64,000 bases of DNA, taken from Acidimicrobiia bacterium (lineage in GTDB: Bacteria; Actinomycetota; Acidimicrobiia; Acidimicrobiales; CAIXPF01). A model generated the notes under the pieces. That model worked only from the letters and a program-made list of their open reading frames with translations, was not told the origin of the DNA and ran no database searches. Below are positions 13,454 through 22,002 of the stretch, in pieces. The stretch is taken from NCBI GenBank assembly GCA_947476745.1, contig CANJRG010000013.1, positions 1 to 64,000 of the forward strand, written 5' to 3'. Positions within the stretch are counted from its first letter, which is position 1; each line of letters starts with the position of its first letter. The position numbers were made by a program, and so were the translations under genes.

Positions 13454-15829
13454 TTACAGATCCGTGGCGGGAAGATGACGCGCCGCCTCGGCCTCCCACC
13501 AGCGGCGAGCCGTGTCCGCCGCCTCCGCCGGAACGTCATAGGCCACGACCATGAGCTCACCGCTGCGCCGCCACGCCTCGAGGTCGACCGGCACCGGAGG
13601 GGCGACGCCGGCCGGGGTGGCGTCACAGCCCGTGGAGGGGCCGCCGACCGCGAGGTCGGGCCGAGCACCGAGCCAGGCGCTGGACCGGCCCGGTGGACCG
13701 GCAGCGGCGCGCAACAGCAACGCCGCCTCCTGCCAAGCCTCGGTGTCGACCGGAGTCGGCAGGGCCAGCACCTGCTTCGCCCCGAGACGGAATGCACCGG
13801 CAGACAACCCGGCCCCGGCGAAACGCGTCGCCGCGTGCGCCGACACCACCGGTGCCGCCAGAACGGCCGCCACCATCCAGATCGGTTCCGCTGACCCGAC
13901 AGACCCGGCGGAGGCGACCTGCCCGACCGGCGCGACCGACCCGACCGACCCGGCGGAGTCGACCTGCCCGACCGAATCGAACGGTGCGACCGAATCGAAC
14001 GGTGCGACCAACCCGGCTGACCCGTTCGGCGCGTCGCGGGGTTCGACGGCGACGACCGGAACCGACGGCACGACCAGGCCGTCGGGATCGGGTGCGAACA
14101 CGACCACCGACGTCTGCGTGGCCAGCACCAGCTTCGGCCTGAGGCGTCGCGCAACCCACCGGTACAGCGTCGGGTCGCCCTCGGCCAACGCCGCGAGGTC
14201 GACCGCCGGGCGCGACCAACGCCGTCCGGCGAACCGCACCGGCACCTCACCCCACCGCAACCGGCCGAGCCGCAACGAGCCCGAGGTGACCAGCGGTGCC
14301 CAACGAACGCCGGGGTCGTCCACTGCCCCACCGCCCGGCGCGACCACTCGATGGTCGCCGGCGACAGGCAAATCGGGGTGCTCGTGGACATACGGCACCA
14401 ACCCGTAGAACTGGTCCCGGAACCCGGCGGTGGCGGTGGTCAGGTCACCGAGACGGCCGGCCCCTCGTAACGACACCGACGGAACGCCGCGTCCCGCGGC
14501 CAGCAACGGTGCCCACTCCCCCGCCGGGCGAACCGATCGACGCAACGGAGAACCGACCACCTGCAACGAATCGGCCGGTTGCGTCGAATCGGCCGGTTGC
14601 GTCGAATCAACCGGTTGCGTCGAATCAACCGGTTGCGTCGAATCAACCGGTTGCGTCGAATCAACCGTCCCCGGCGAATCGAAAGCGTGCGGCGAATCGA
14701 CGTCGATTCGCCCCGACGGAGTCACCGACACGCCCACCCACAACCGGACCGGACCGGCCGACGCCCCGGGGCTGGCGGTCTCCCGAACCCGCCGCAGGAC
14801 CGGCGCGCACACCCGGACCCCGGCTGCGAAGACATCCCCCCCACCGATCCACAGGCCTTCGAGCCGGGCCCGTCGCTCGATCTCGGCGCGTGCCGGCGCA
14901 CCGTGTGCGGCCACCAACGTCGATTCCGGCTGGACCAGCACCACCCGACCGCCGTCGGCCACCAGGTCCAGTCCCGCCAGGACGAACAGCAGGGCCGTGT
15001 CGACGTAACCCTTGGCGGCGTCGCCGAAGCGTCGCTGCAGGAACTGCCGCGACGCCGCCGTACGCGCCGTGTCACCCTGCAGCTGGTTGAGAAAGGGGGG
15101 GTTGCCCACCACCACGTCCACCACCCCCGTCGGTGGACCGCCCGGGCCGGGCAGCGCGAGCCCGTCCCCGGACCGCACTGCGTCGGGCGACGGCCAGCAG
15201 GGCACCCCGTCGATCATCCATGCCCACCACGCCAGAGCGGTACGGCCCACGGTCACCGCACCGGGGTCGATGTCACAGCCCCGCAACGCCGCCACGCATG
15301 CCGCGCCGGTCGCACCGCTCCGTTGCCGGAACAGCTCGGCGGCGGCCAGCAGGAACGCGCCGCTACCCATTGCCGGATCTGCCACCACCGCCAGCCCGGC
15401 CGAGCCTCCAACGGTCCCGTCACCCGCAGGCGATGACCCCGCCACACCGTCGCAGGCCAGCTCCACCAGCCCTCGTGCCACCGAACCCGGCGTGTAGAAC
15501 ACCCCGCCACGCCGCCGCGCCGAGGCACTGAGCGCCGCCTCGTAGACCAACCCGAGCAGGTGCGGCGTCGCCACGCCGTCTGCGGTCGCCGCGCGCACCG
15601 TGTCCTCCGGCAACTCGCCCGGAAGGTCGGTAGGGGCCGGCAGGGCAGCCAAAACGGCCAGCGGCTCGAGCAATGCCGCCGGCGCTGCATCACGGCCGGC
15701 GGCGACTTCGGCCACCGCAGCCGCCGCCAGCACCGCCGTTGCGGCCCGACGCGGCGCAGACTCGGCCTTCGCCCATCGCTGCCAGGCCCCAAGACAGCGC
15801 CCGAGGCCTGCTGCGCGGCCCTCCTGCAT
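13454..15829 (-). CDS. N6-adenine DNA methyltransferase-like protein with internal repeats
   Basis: A 791-residue protein with a gamma-type N6-adenine methyltransferase core: GGVFYTPGSVARGLVELA and ADPAMGSGAFLLAAAELF (motif I, near residue 150), and GNPPFLNQLQG (catalytic NPPF, near residue 245). This arrangement resembles type IIG/Eco57I-like or solitary methylases. No nuclease motif was seen in the N-terminal 100 residues, and no restriction partner is adjacent. Two Ser/Asp/Val repeat tracts interrupt the C-terminal half (residues about 385-421 and 606-641). ATG 15829 is chosen with AGGGAG upstream; the frame further upstream overlaps the divergent Nudix gene and is a shadow. The starts of the two divergent genes are only nine bases apart. 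Confidence 0.85.
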   Translation of the reverse strand: MQEGRAAGLGRCLGAWQRWAKAESAPRRAATAVLAAAAVAEVAAGRDAAPAALLEPLAVLAALPAPTDLPGELPEDTVRAATADGVATPHLLGLVYEAALSASARRRGGVFYTPGSVARGLVELACDGVAGSSPAGDGTVGGSAGLAVVADPAMGSGAFLLAAAELFRQRSGATGAACVAALRGCDIDPGAVTVGRTALAWWAWMIDGVPCWPSPDAVRSGDGLALPGPGGPPTGVVDVVVGNPPFLNQLQGDTARTAASRQFLQRRFGDAAKGYVDTALLFVLAGLDLVADGGRVVLVQPESTLVAAHGAPARAEIERRARLEGLWIGGGDVFAAGVRVCAPVLRRVRETASPGASAGPVRLWVGVSVTPSGRIDVDSPHAFDSPGTVDSTQPVDSTQPVDSTQPVDSTQPADSTQPADSLQVVGSPLRRSVRPAGEWAPLLAAGRGVPSVSLRGAGRLGDLTTATAGFRDQFYGLVPYVHEHPDLPVAGDHRVVAPGGGAVDDPGVRWAPLVTSGSLRLGRLRWGEVPVRFAGRRWSRPAVDLAALAEGDPTLYRWVARRLRPKLVLATQTSVVVFAPDPDGLVVPSVPVVAVEPRDAPNGSAGLVAPFDSVAPFDSVGQVDSAGSVGSVAPVGQVASAGSVGSAEPIWMVAAVLAAPVVSAHAATRFAGAGLSAGAFRLGAKQVLALPTPVDTEAWQEAALLLRAAAGPPGRSSAWLGARPDLAVGGPSTGCDATPAGVAPPVPVDLEAWRRSGELMVVAYDVPAEAADTARRWWEAEAARHLPATDL
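13905..14010. repeat. Degenerate in-frame repeats in the methylase-like gene
   Basis: A degenerate array of GACCCGGCGGAG-, GACCTGCCCGACCG- and CGAATCGAACGGTGCGAC-type units encodes an alternating Val/Ser/Gly/Asp tract. It includes an exact 18-bp duplication around 13975-14010. Confidence 0.7.
14567..14674. repeat. 18-bp in-frame tandem repeat in the methylase-like gene
   Basis: Five full copies and one diverged copy of an 18-base unit (CGAATCRRCCGGTTGCGT) encode six-residue repeats of the type DSTQPV/DSTQPA. The period is a multiple of three, so copy-number change would not break the frame. The tract follows the catalytic domain and may be a flexible linker before the target-recognition part. 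Confidence 0.9.
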
Positions 15830-15838
15830 CTCCCTACA

Positions 15839-16399
15839 ATGCCCGTTCTGATGCGTTGGACCGTGCATGGTGAACGGGCGATGTACTCGTCGCCGTGGAT
15901 GAGCGTCCACCTCGTGGACGTCGAGCTTCCCGACGGCGCTCGATTCGAGCACCACGCCTTGCGCATGCCCAACACCGCGGCGGGCACCGTGCTGTACGAC
16001 CCGAGTCCCGATCGTGGCGTGCTGCTGCTGTACCGCCACCGCTTCATCGGCGACTTCTGGGGTTGGGAGATCCCGGCCGGACGGGTGGAGACCGGGGAGG
16101 ACCCCGCGGACGCGGCGCGTCGCGAAGCACGTGAGGAGGTCGGTTGGGAGCCGACCAAGATCAACCGGCTGACGTCCTACCGCTTCGCGTCGGGCAGCTC
16201 CGACGGTGAGTTCCACCTGTTCTTCGGGACCGCAATGCACGAGATCGGCCCACCGACAGACCTCAACGAGGCCGAACGCATCGCCTGGTTCAGCCCCAAC
16301 GCGGTGCGCGAACTCATCGCTGCCGGGGAGATCCATGACGGCCTCACACTGACCGGCCTGCTGTGGGCCTTCAGCTTCGGGCTGTTCGGCAACGGCTGA
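15839..16399 (+). CDS. Nudix hydrolase, ADP-ribose pyrophosphatase-like
   Basis: A 186-residue Nudix enzyme, probably hydrolysing ADP-ribose or a related nucleoside diphosphate derivative. The Nudix box is intact: AGRVETGEDPADAARREA followed by REEVGW (about residues 79-102), with the metal-binding glutamates in REEVG. WGWEIPAGRVE just before it is typical of the ADP-ribose pyrophosphatase branch. ATG 15839 gives MPVLMRWTVHG; the internal ATG at 15851 is an alternative. It is divergent from the methylase-like gene with only nine bases between the starts, so promoters must overlap the coding regions or transcripts are leaderless. Confidence 0.92.
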   Translation: MPVLMRWTVHGERAMYSSPWMSVHLVDVELPDGARFEHHALRMPNTAAGTVLYDPSPDRGVLLLYRHRFIGDFWGWEIPAGRVETGEDPADAARREAREEVGWEPTKINRLTSYRFASGSSDGEFHLFFGTAMHEIGPPTDLNEAERIAWFSPNAVRELIAAGEIHDGLTLTGLLWAFSFGLFGNG

Positions 16400-16435
16400 G
16401 GGACCCCAGGCCGCCCGACCGCAACCGAGGGTCGC

Positions 16436-17611
16436 TCAGGAGCGGCCGGCGGTCGCCATCGGATCCCACGCGGCGAGATCGCTCAGGCGGGGATCGTTCG
16501 AGAACATCTCGACCATGGGCAGCTTGAGATTCAACCGGTTCTGCAAGCGCCGCACCTCGAGTTCCTGGTTCCACAACACCAGCGACACCGCCATACCGGC
16601 CTCGCCCGCCCGGGCGGTCCGTCCGGATCGGTGCAGGTAGGCCTTGTGGTCCTCGGGCGGGTCGAAGTGGACGACCACGGCGACATCGTCCACGTGGATG
16701 CCGCGGGCGGCGACGTCGGTCGCCACCAGGACGTGCACGCTGCCGGCGGAGAAATCGGCGAGGGCCTTCTCCCGCAAGTTCTGACGGAGATCGCCGTGAA
16801 TCGCCGCCGCCTCGATGCCTTCGTTGAGCAGGGAGGCCGCCACCTTGTCGGCGCCCCGCTTGGTGCGGCTGAAGACCAGCACCCGCTTGGCGTTACGGGC
16901 AATCGCCGCGGTGACCTTGACCTTGTCGAGGTCGTGGACCAGCACGAAACGGTGCACCATCTGGTCGACGGTGACCTGACGGGACTCCACCTCGTGGAAA
17001 ACCGGATCGGTCTGGTACTGGCGCACCAGGCTGCCGATGGCACCGTCGAGCGTGGCGGAGAACAGCAGGGTCTGGTGCCGACCGTCGATATGACGCAGGA
17101 TCCACTCGACCTGGGGCAGGAAGCCCATGTCGGCCATCCGGTCGGCCTCGTCGATGACCACGTGATCGACGTCGGCCACCGACAGCTCGCCCTGCTGGAT
17201 GAGGTCGATGAGCCGTCCCGGCGTTCCGATCACCAGGTCGACCCCGTCGATCAGGCGCTTGATCTGGGACTCGATCCGGGCCCCGCCGTAGACGGCGGCG
17301 ATGCTGACACCGCGGGCGGTGGCCAACGGTTCAAGCTCGTCGTGGACCTGCAGGGCCAGCTCGCGGGTAGGCACGAGCGTGAGTCCGTGTGGTCGGCGCG
17401 GCTGGGCCTTGGCGAGGTTCTGCAGCACCGGCAGCCCGAACGCCAGAGTCTTACCCGAGCCGGTCTTGGCCTTCCCGCACACGTCCTTGCCTGCGACGGC
17501 GTCAGGGATGGTGAGGGTCTGGATCTCGAAGGGCTGCTCGATACCGCGGACGCGCAGCGCCTCGCAGAGATCGGCGGACACGCCGAGTGTTTCAAAACCA
17601 CTGGAGGACAC
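16436..17611 (-). CDS. DEAD-box ATP-dependent RNA helicase
   Basis: A 391-residue DEAD-box helicase with both RecA-like domains. Motifs in order: Q motif (GIEQPFEIQTLTIPDA), I (KAKTGSGKT), Ia (PTRELALQ), Ib (GTPGRL), II (VIDEADRM, DEAD), III (LFSATLD), IV (VLVFSRTKRGAD), V (VLVATDVAARGIHV) and VI (HRSGRTARAG). It lacks the long C-terminal RNA-binding extension of DeaD/CsdA, so it is a short RhlE-type protein, likely in RNA remodelling or ribosome assembly. It is convergent with the Nudix gene. Confidence 0.95.
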   Translation of the reverse strand: MSSSGFETLGVSADLCEALRVRGIEQPFEIQTLTIPDAVAGKDVCGKAKTGSGKTLAFGLPVLQNLAKAQPRRPHGLTLVPTRELALQVHDELEPLATARGVSIAAVYGGARIESQIKRLIDGVDLVIGTPGRLIDLIQQGELSVADVDHVVIDEADRMADMGFLPQVEWILRHIDGRHQTLLFSATLDGAIGSLVRQYQTDPVFHEVESRQVTVDQMVHRFVLVHDLDKVKVTAAIARNAKRVLVFSRTKRGADKVAASLLNEGIEAAAIHGDLRQNLREKALADFSAGSVHVLVATDVAARGIHVDDVAVVVHFDPPEDHKAYLHRSGRTARAGEAGMAVSLVLWNQELEVRRLQNRLNLKLPMVEMFSNDPRLSDLAAWDPMATAGRS

Positions 17612-17759
17612 GAAGGCACCTTTCGCTCGGAACCGCTACGGGGCGGCCGCTCGCTTCGACCCCGCGAACGGCTCCGGCTGGGCAACCTGATGGGCGAGTC
17701 CGGCCCAGATGCCAACCGTCCACCCAGCCGACTGCCGGGCGACCGGCTCAGTGTACCGC

Positions 17760-18086
17760 TCACCGTGACGATCGGCGCGTCACCGGCGGGCCGGACGCGG
17801 CGTGCCGGGCACGACGACGCATCCCGATCACACGGCGCTCGTCCACCTCAACGCCCTCGGCCCGCAGCCGAGCCTCCTGCTCCTGCTCGTGGCCGGGGGC
17901 CAGCCGACCGTTCGCGGCCACCACCCGCCACCACGGAAACTCACCGTCCGTGGTGGCCAGGAAGTGCCCCACGGCGCGAGCGCGACGGGGATAGCCGGCT
18001 TCCTCGGCCACCTCGCCGTAGGTCACCACGTCGCCCGGGCCGAGCGAGTGCAGCACCGCAGCGATCGCGTCAGGTAACGGGAGCAT
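17760..18086 (-). CDS. Alkyltransferase-like protein (MGMT family, no active-site Cys)
   Basis: A 108-residue protein with the DNA-binding fold of O6-alkylguanine DNA alkyltransferases: VTYGEVAEEAGYPRRARAVGHFLATT contains the helix-turn-helix with the Arg finger. The active-site segment reads PWWRVVAANGRLAP, where true transferases have PCHRV: Cys is replaced by Trp. Such proteins bind O6-alkylguanine and recruit nucleotide excision repair rather than removing the alkyl group. ATG 18086 is selected because the family begins just before this helix; the longer frame overlaps the divergent hydrolase promoter. Confidence 0.88.
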   Translation of the reverse strand: MLPLPDAIAAVLHSLGPGDVVTYGEVAEEAGYPRRARAVGHFLATTDGEFPWWRVVAANGRLAPGHEQEQEARLRAEGVEVDERRVIGMRRRARHAASGPPVTRRSSR

Positions 18087-18183
18087 GGCCCGATGATCGC
18101 GCGCCCACATCGCCCGCAACGCCGCGCGCCCGCAACGCCGCGCGCCCGCGCCCGCGCAGGATGCGACCGCTACCGTCGTGACG

Positions 18184-19053
18184 ATGGTGCAGGAAGGCTG
18201 GTTGGCCGGCCACGTGCGGGGCTGGCCGGTCGCCACGGTGGCGGTCGGGGTGACCGATGCCGCAGCCACCGTGGCCGTCACCGGCCCGACCGACCGGGTC
18301 CTGCCGCTCGCGTCGGTGACCAAGTTGCTGGTGGCCATGGCCTGCTGGGTCGCGCTCGAGGAGGAGACGCTGCGCCTCGACGAATCGGCTGGGCCGCCGG
18401 GATCGACGATCCGCCATCTCCTGGCTCACGCCTCGGGACTCGCCCCCGACGAGGCTCGGGTCCTCGCCGCGCCGGGGACCCGGCGCATCTACTCCAACGC
18501 CGGGTTCGAGGTGCTCGGCGCCCACCTCGAGGCCGCGTCGGGCCTCACCGTGGCGACCTATCTGGCCGAGGCGGTATTCGAACCGCTGCGCTGTCGGCAC
18601 AGCACGCTGGAGGGGTCACCAGCCCATGCCGGCCGGGGCACGCTGGACGACCTGCTGGCGATCGGCCGCGAGCTGCTCGCCCCCCGGCTCGTGCACCACA
18701 GCACCTGGCTCGCTGCCACCAGGCCGCAGTTCCCCGACCTGGCAGGCGTACTGCCGGGTTTCGGATACCAAAACCCCAACCCCTGGGGGCTGGGGGTCGA
18801 GGTACGCGGCAGAAAGATGCCGCACTGGACCGGTCGCCGCAACAGCGCGGCGACCTTCGGTCATTTCGGGCGTAGCGGTGCGTTCCTATGGGTCGACCCG
18901 GTCGCCGGGCTGGCCGTCGCCGGGCTCGGTGACCTCCCGTTCGGACTGTGGGCCGCCACCGCCTGGCCCCAGCTCTCCGACGCCGTACTGGCCGAGCTCG
19001 GCCCGGCAGCATCGCCGGCCCCGTGGCCCGCTGGCAGGGACGCGCCGCCGTGA
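18184..19053 (+). CDS. Serine hydrolase, beta-lactamase (class C)/esterase fold
   Basis: A 289-residue protein of the penicillin-binding-like serine hydrolase family. The motifs are SxxK in LASVTKLLVA (nucleophile near residue 40), the YxN motif in RRIYSNAGFEV, and a third-motif HFGRSGAF near residue 223, where class C proteins carry KTG or HxG. HLLAHASGL between them is typical of the family. There is no signal peptide, so it is probably cytoplasmic: an esterase or peptidase-like hydrolase rather than a true beta-lactamase. ATG 18184 is preferred over the GTG six bases upstream. Confidence 0.88.
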   Translation: MVQEGWLAGHVRGWPVATVAVGVTDAAATVAVTGPTDRVLPLASVTKLLVAMACWVALEEETLRLDESAGPPGSTIRHLLAHASGLAPDEARVLAAPGTRRIYSNAGFEVLGAHLEAASGLTVATYLAEAVFEPLRCRHSTLEGSPAHAGRGTLDDLLAIGRELLAPRLVHHSTWLAATRPQFPDLAGVLPGFGYQNPNPWGLGVEVRGRKMPHWTGRRNSAATFGHFGRSGAFLWVDPVAGLAVAGLGDLPFGLWAATAWPQLSDAVLAELGPAASPAPWPAGRDAPP

Positions 19054-19117
19054 CCGAGGCATCTGTCCGGCGGTGCGGCTCGTGGTGACCACCTGGGACG
19101 TCGTCGCTGCCGGACCC

Positions 19118-20023
19118 CTAGCCGACGTCGGCCCCGGCTCCATCGGCGGCGCCGTCATCCCCGTCGTCATCGACGCCCGGAGACCCGACGAGCCCGGCAA
19201 CGCCACCGGCCTCACCGACGTCTGGGCCGCGCCGGCCGAACACCACCAGCCACCCCAGCGCCATCACGGTGGCGAACGCGGCGAGCAACAGGTTGAACCG
19301 GACACCGAGCAGCTGCTGGGCCGGGTCGATCCGTAGCGACTCCACCCAGAAGCGGCCGATCCCGTACCCCGCCACGTACACCGCGAACATGCTGCCGGGG
19401 CGCAACCGGTCCCGGGTACGCCGCTCGAGCCACACGATGAAACCGGCCAGGGCCAGATTCCACAGGCCTTCGTAGAGGAAGGTCGGGTGGTACGTGGCGA
19501 CGTCCTCGTAGCCGGCGGGCCGGTGGGCGGAGTCGATTCGCAACCCCCACGGCAGGTTGGTGGGTCCGCCGAAGAGCTCCTGGTTCCACCAGTTGCCCCA
19601 TCGGCCGATGGCCTGCGCCACCGGGATGGCCGGGGCCACGATGTCCAGGGCGTACCCCGTGGTCATCCCCCGGCGACGGGCCGCCCACAGGCCGACGAGC
19701 ACACCGAGCAGCAGACCACCGGGTATGCCGAGGCCGCCCTCCCAGACCTTGACGGTGTCGCCCCAGTGGCCGCGGAAGCGGTCGAGGTCGGTGAGGACGT
19801 GGTAGAGGCGGGCACCGATCAGCCCGGCGACCACCCCCCAGACCGCGATCTGGGAGAAGTCGTCGGGATCACCGCCCCGCGCCGCATGGCGTCGCCGGGC
19901 GATCTCGACCGCAGCCATCACCCCGAGGGCGATCATCAACCCGTATGCGGTCAGCCGCAGCGGCCCGATGTGCAACTGGCCCGACGAAGGGCTCGGGATG
20001 GACCCGACGATGGCGTTCAGCAC
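19118..20023 (-). CDS. lgt: Prolipoprotein diacylglyceryl transferase
   Basis: A 301-residue integral membrane enzyme that transfers diacylglycerol from phosphatidylglycerol to the lipobox Cys of prolipoproteins. The signature AIGRWGNWWNQELFGGPTNLPWGL (around residues 125-148) and LRLTAYGLMIALGV near the N-terminus carry the Arg and Tyr of the active site; ATYHPTFLYEGLWN is also conserved. Seven membrane segments fit. GTG 20023 lies four bases after the stop of the upstream acyl-CoA dehydrogenase, so the two are co-transcribed. The last 30 residues are Gly/Asp/Ala-rich and not part of the core. Confidence 0.95.
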   Translation of the reverse strand: MLNAIVGSIPSPSSGQLHIGPLRLTAYGLMIALGVMAAVEIARRRHAARGGDPDDFSQIAVWGVVAGLIGARLYHVLTDLDRFRGHWGDTVKVWEGGLGIPGGLLLGVLVGLWAARRRGMTTGYALDIVAPAIPVAQAIGRWGNWWNQELFGGPTNLPWGLRIDSAHRPAGYEDVATYHPTFLYEGLWNLALAGFIVWLERRTRDRLRPGSMFAVYVAGYGIGRFWVESLRIDPAQQLLGVRFNLLLAAFATVMALGWLVVFGRRGPDVGEAGGVAGLVGSPGVDDDGDDGAADGAGADVG

Positions 20024-20027
20024 CGGT

Positions 20028-21803
20028 TCACGGATGCAGCCGGTGGGTCGCCAGGGCGAACAGATCGTCGGCACCCGCCGTGGTGGCGCCGCGCAACCCG
20101 CCGGCCTGCGGCAACAGTTGCTCGGCGTAGAAGCGCGCCGTCACCAGCTTGTCGTGGGCGAGGTCGGCATCCCCTGTTGCCGCCGCCGCGGTGGCCGAGC
20201 GGGCCAGCAACCAGCCCCCGACGCACAGACCGAACATGCGCAGGTATGGACTGGACCCTGCCAGCGTGGCGTTGGGGTCGGCCGTACCACGGGCCAGCAG
20301 CCACTCGGTAGCCTCCGCCAGCCCGTCGAGCTGCGCGTCGAGGTTGCTGCGGATGGACTGGTAGCCGGCCCCGGCATGCTCGAGGTCGGCCCCGACGCTG
20401 CGCATCGTGTCGATGAACTCGCGCACCGACGCACCGCCGCGGATGCCTAGCTTGCGGCCGACGAGGTCGGCGGCCTGGATGCCGTTGGTCCCCTCGTAGA
20501 TGGGGGCGATGCGTGAATCGCGGAAGTGCTGCGCCACCCCGGTCTCCTCCACGAAGCCCATACCACCGTGGATCTGCAGAGCGAGCGAGGTCAGCTCGAC
20601 ACCGAGGTCGGTCCCGAACCCCTTGCAGATCGGCGTCAGCAGCCCGACGAGCTCGTTGGACCGGCTCCGTACCACCTCGTCGGGATGATGGTTGCTGCGA
20701 TCGATGTACGACGCGTTGAGCAGGATCAGACACCGCAACGCCTCGATGTACGCCTTCTGGGTCATCAGCATGCGGCGCACGTCGGCGTGATCGACGATCG
20801 GCGAATCGGTGCCGGTCGCCCCCACGGCCTTGCCCTGCCGCCGGTCCTGGGCGTACTGCAGCGCCTGCTGGTAGGCCCGTTCGGCCAGCGACAGGCCCTC
20901 GAGGCCGACGGAGAGGCGGGCGTTGTTCATCATCACGAACATGATCCGCATGCCCGTGTTCTCCTCGCCGATGAGGTGGCCGATGGCGTCCTCGTAGGCG
21001 AGCACACAGGTCGGCGAGCCGTGGATACCCAGCTTGTGCTCGATCGACACACAGCTGACCCCGTTGCGCGCACCGATCGACCCGTCCTCGGCGAGCAGGA
21101 ACTTGGGCACGATGAAACACGAGATGCCCTTGGTGCCCGCCGGCGCGCCCGGGATACGGGCCAGCACCAGGTGGACGATCTGCTCGGCCATGTCGTGCTC
21201 GCCGTAGGTGATGAAGATCTTCTGACCGGTGATGCGGTAGGTGCCGTCGTCCTGCGGGATGGCCTTGGTGGTCAGCGCACCCACGTCGGAGCCGGCGTGC
21301 GGCTCGGTGAGGTTCATGGTGCCGGTCCACGCGCCGCTCACCATCTGGCGGAGGTAGGTCTCCTGCTGTGCCTCGTCGCCGTAGTGCAGCAGGGCGTCGA
21401 TGGCGCCCTGGGTGAGCAACGGGCAGAGCGAGAACGCCATGTTGGCGGAGGTGAGCATCTCCTGCATGGCCACCCCGACCACCCAGGGGAACCCGCCGCC
21501 GCCGTAGGCCGGCGGGAACGGGACCGACGGCCAGCCGGCTTCGACGTAGCGCTGGTAGGCCTGCTTGAACCCGCTGGGGGTCACCACCGAGCCGTCCGGC
21601 TGCCACTGGCTGCCCTCGAGATCGCCCGGGCGATTGGTCGGTGCCACCACCTCGGACATGAACCGGCCGCACTCCTCGAGCACCCCGATGACGGTGTCGA
21701 GGTCGGCGTGCTCGAAGCTCGGCAGGGCGGCCAGCTCCCGGTACTCCACGATGTGTTCCAGCACGAATGCCAGATCGGCCAGCGGCGCTACATACTCGGT
21801 CAC
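20028..21803 (-). CDS. Acyl-CoA dehydrogenase (long form with extra C-terminal domain)
   Basis: A 591-residue FAD-dependent acyl-CoA dehydrogenase. Features are TGTMNLTEPHAGSDVGAL (FAD-binding region), an AIPQDDGTYRITGQKIFITYGEHD block, and EGTNGIQAADLVGRKL, which carries the catalytic-base Glu position (YEGTNGIQ) of this long subclass. The length and the C-terminal 150 residues (TMRSVGADLEHAGAGYQS onward) match the larger FadE subclass with a specific C-terminal domain. GTG 21803 gives the family-typical start. It probably acts in fatty-acid or steroid side-chain beta-oxidation; lgt follows four bases later. Confidence 0.93.
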   Translation of the reverse strand: MTEYVAPLADLAFVLEHIVEYRELAALPSFEHADLDTVIGVLEECGRFMSEVVAPTNRPGDLEGSQWQPDGSVVTPSGFKQAYQRYVEAGWPSVPFPPAYGGGGFPWVVGVAMQEMLTSANMAFSLCPLLTQGAIDALLHYGDEAQQETYLRQMVSGAWTGTMNLTEPHAGSDVGALTTKAIPQDDGTYRITGQKIFITYGEHDMAEQIVHLVLARIPGAPAGTKGISCFIVPKFLLAEDGSIGARNGVSCVSIEHKLGIHGSPTCVLAYEDAIGHLIGEENTGMRIMFVMMNNARLSVGLEGLSLAERAYQQALQYAQDRRQGKAVGATGTDSPIVDHADVRRMLMTQKAYIEALRCLILLNASYIDRSNHHPDEVVRSRSNELVGLLTPICKGFGTDLGVELTSLALQIHGGMGFVEETGVAQHFRDSRIAPIYEGTNGIQAADLVGRKLGIRGGASVREFIDTMRSVGADLEHAGAGYQSIRSNLDAQLDGLAEATEWLLARGTADPNATLAGSSPYLRMFGLCVGGWLLARSATAAAATGDADLAHDKLVTARFYAEQLLPQAGGLRGATTAGADDLFALATHRLHP

Positions 21804-21950
21804 GTCGGACGAGCGTAGCGGTGAGCCCGGAGATACGGGGGACAAACGGCCTGGTACGGATCGGACCCACGATCGGCGTTGCAGACGAACAGGCCGCCCG
21901 CCGAGCCCGACGGACTCGGGACGCAGGCCGGCGACCGGCGTGAGGAACGA

Positions 21951-21982
21951 CACGGCCCCGAGTGCGAGCACCCGGGGCCGTG
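21951..21982 (-). terminator. Terminator hairpin after the second acyl-CoA dehydrogenase gene
   Basis: A perfect 10-bp stem (CACGGCCCCG / CGGGGCCGTG) with a 12-base loop lies 21 bases downstream of the stop at 22003 on the minus strand. There is only a short T-containing tail (TCGTT), so it may act as a weak intrinsic or Rho-assisted terminator. It separates the two dehydrogenase genes. Confidence 0.6.
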
Positions 21983-22002
21983 AACCACCTCGACGGTGTC
22001 TC

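Noticed and set aside
15830-16336. N-terminal extension of the adenine methylase-like protein to 960 residues
   Set aside because: The extension is antisense to the Nudix gene and has no domain; ATG 15829 with AGGGAG is better.
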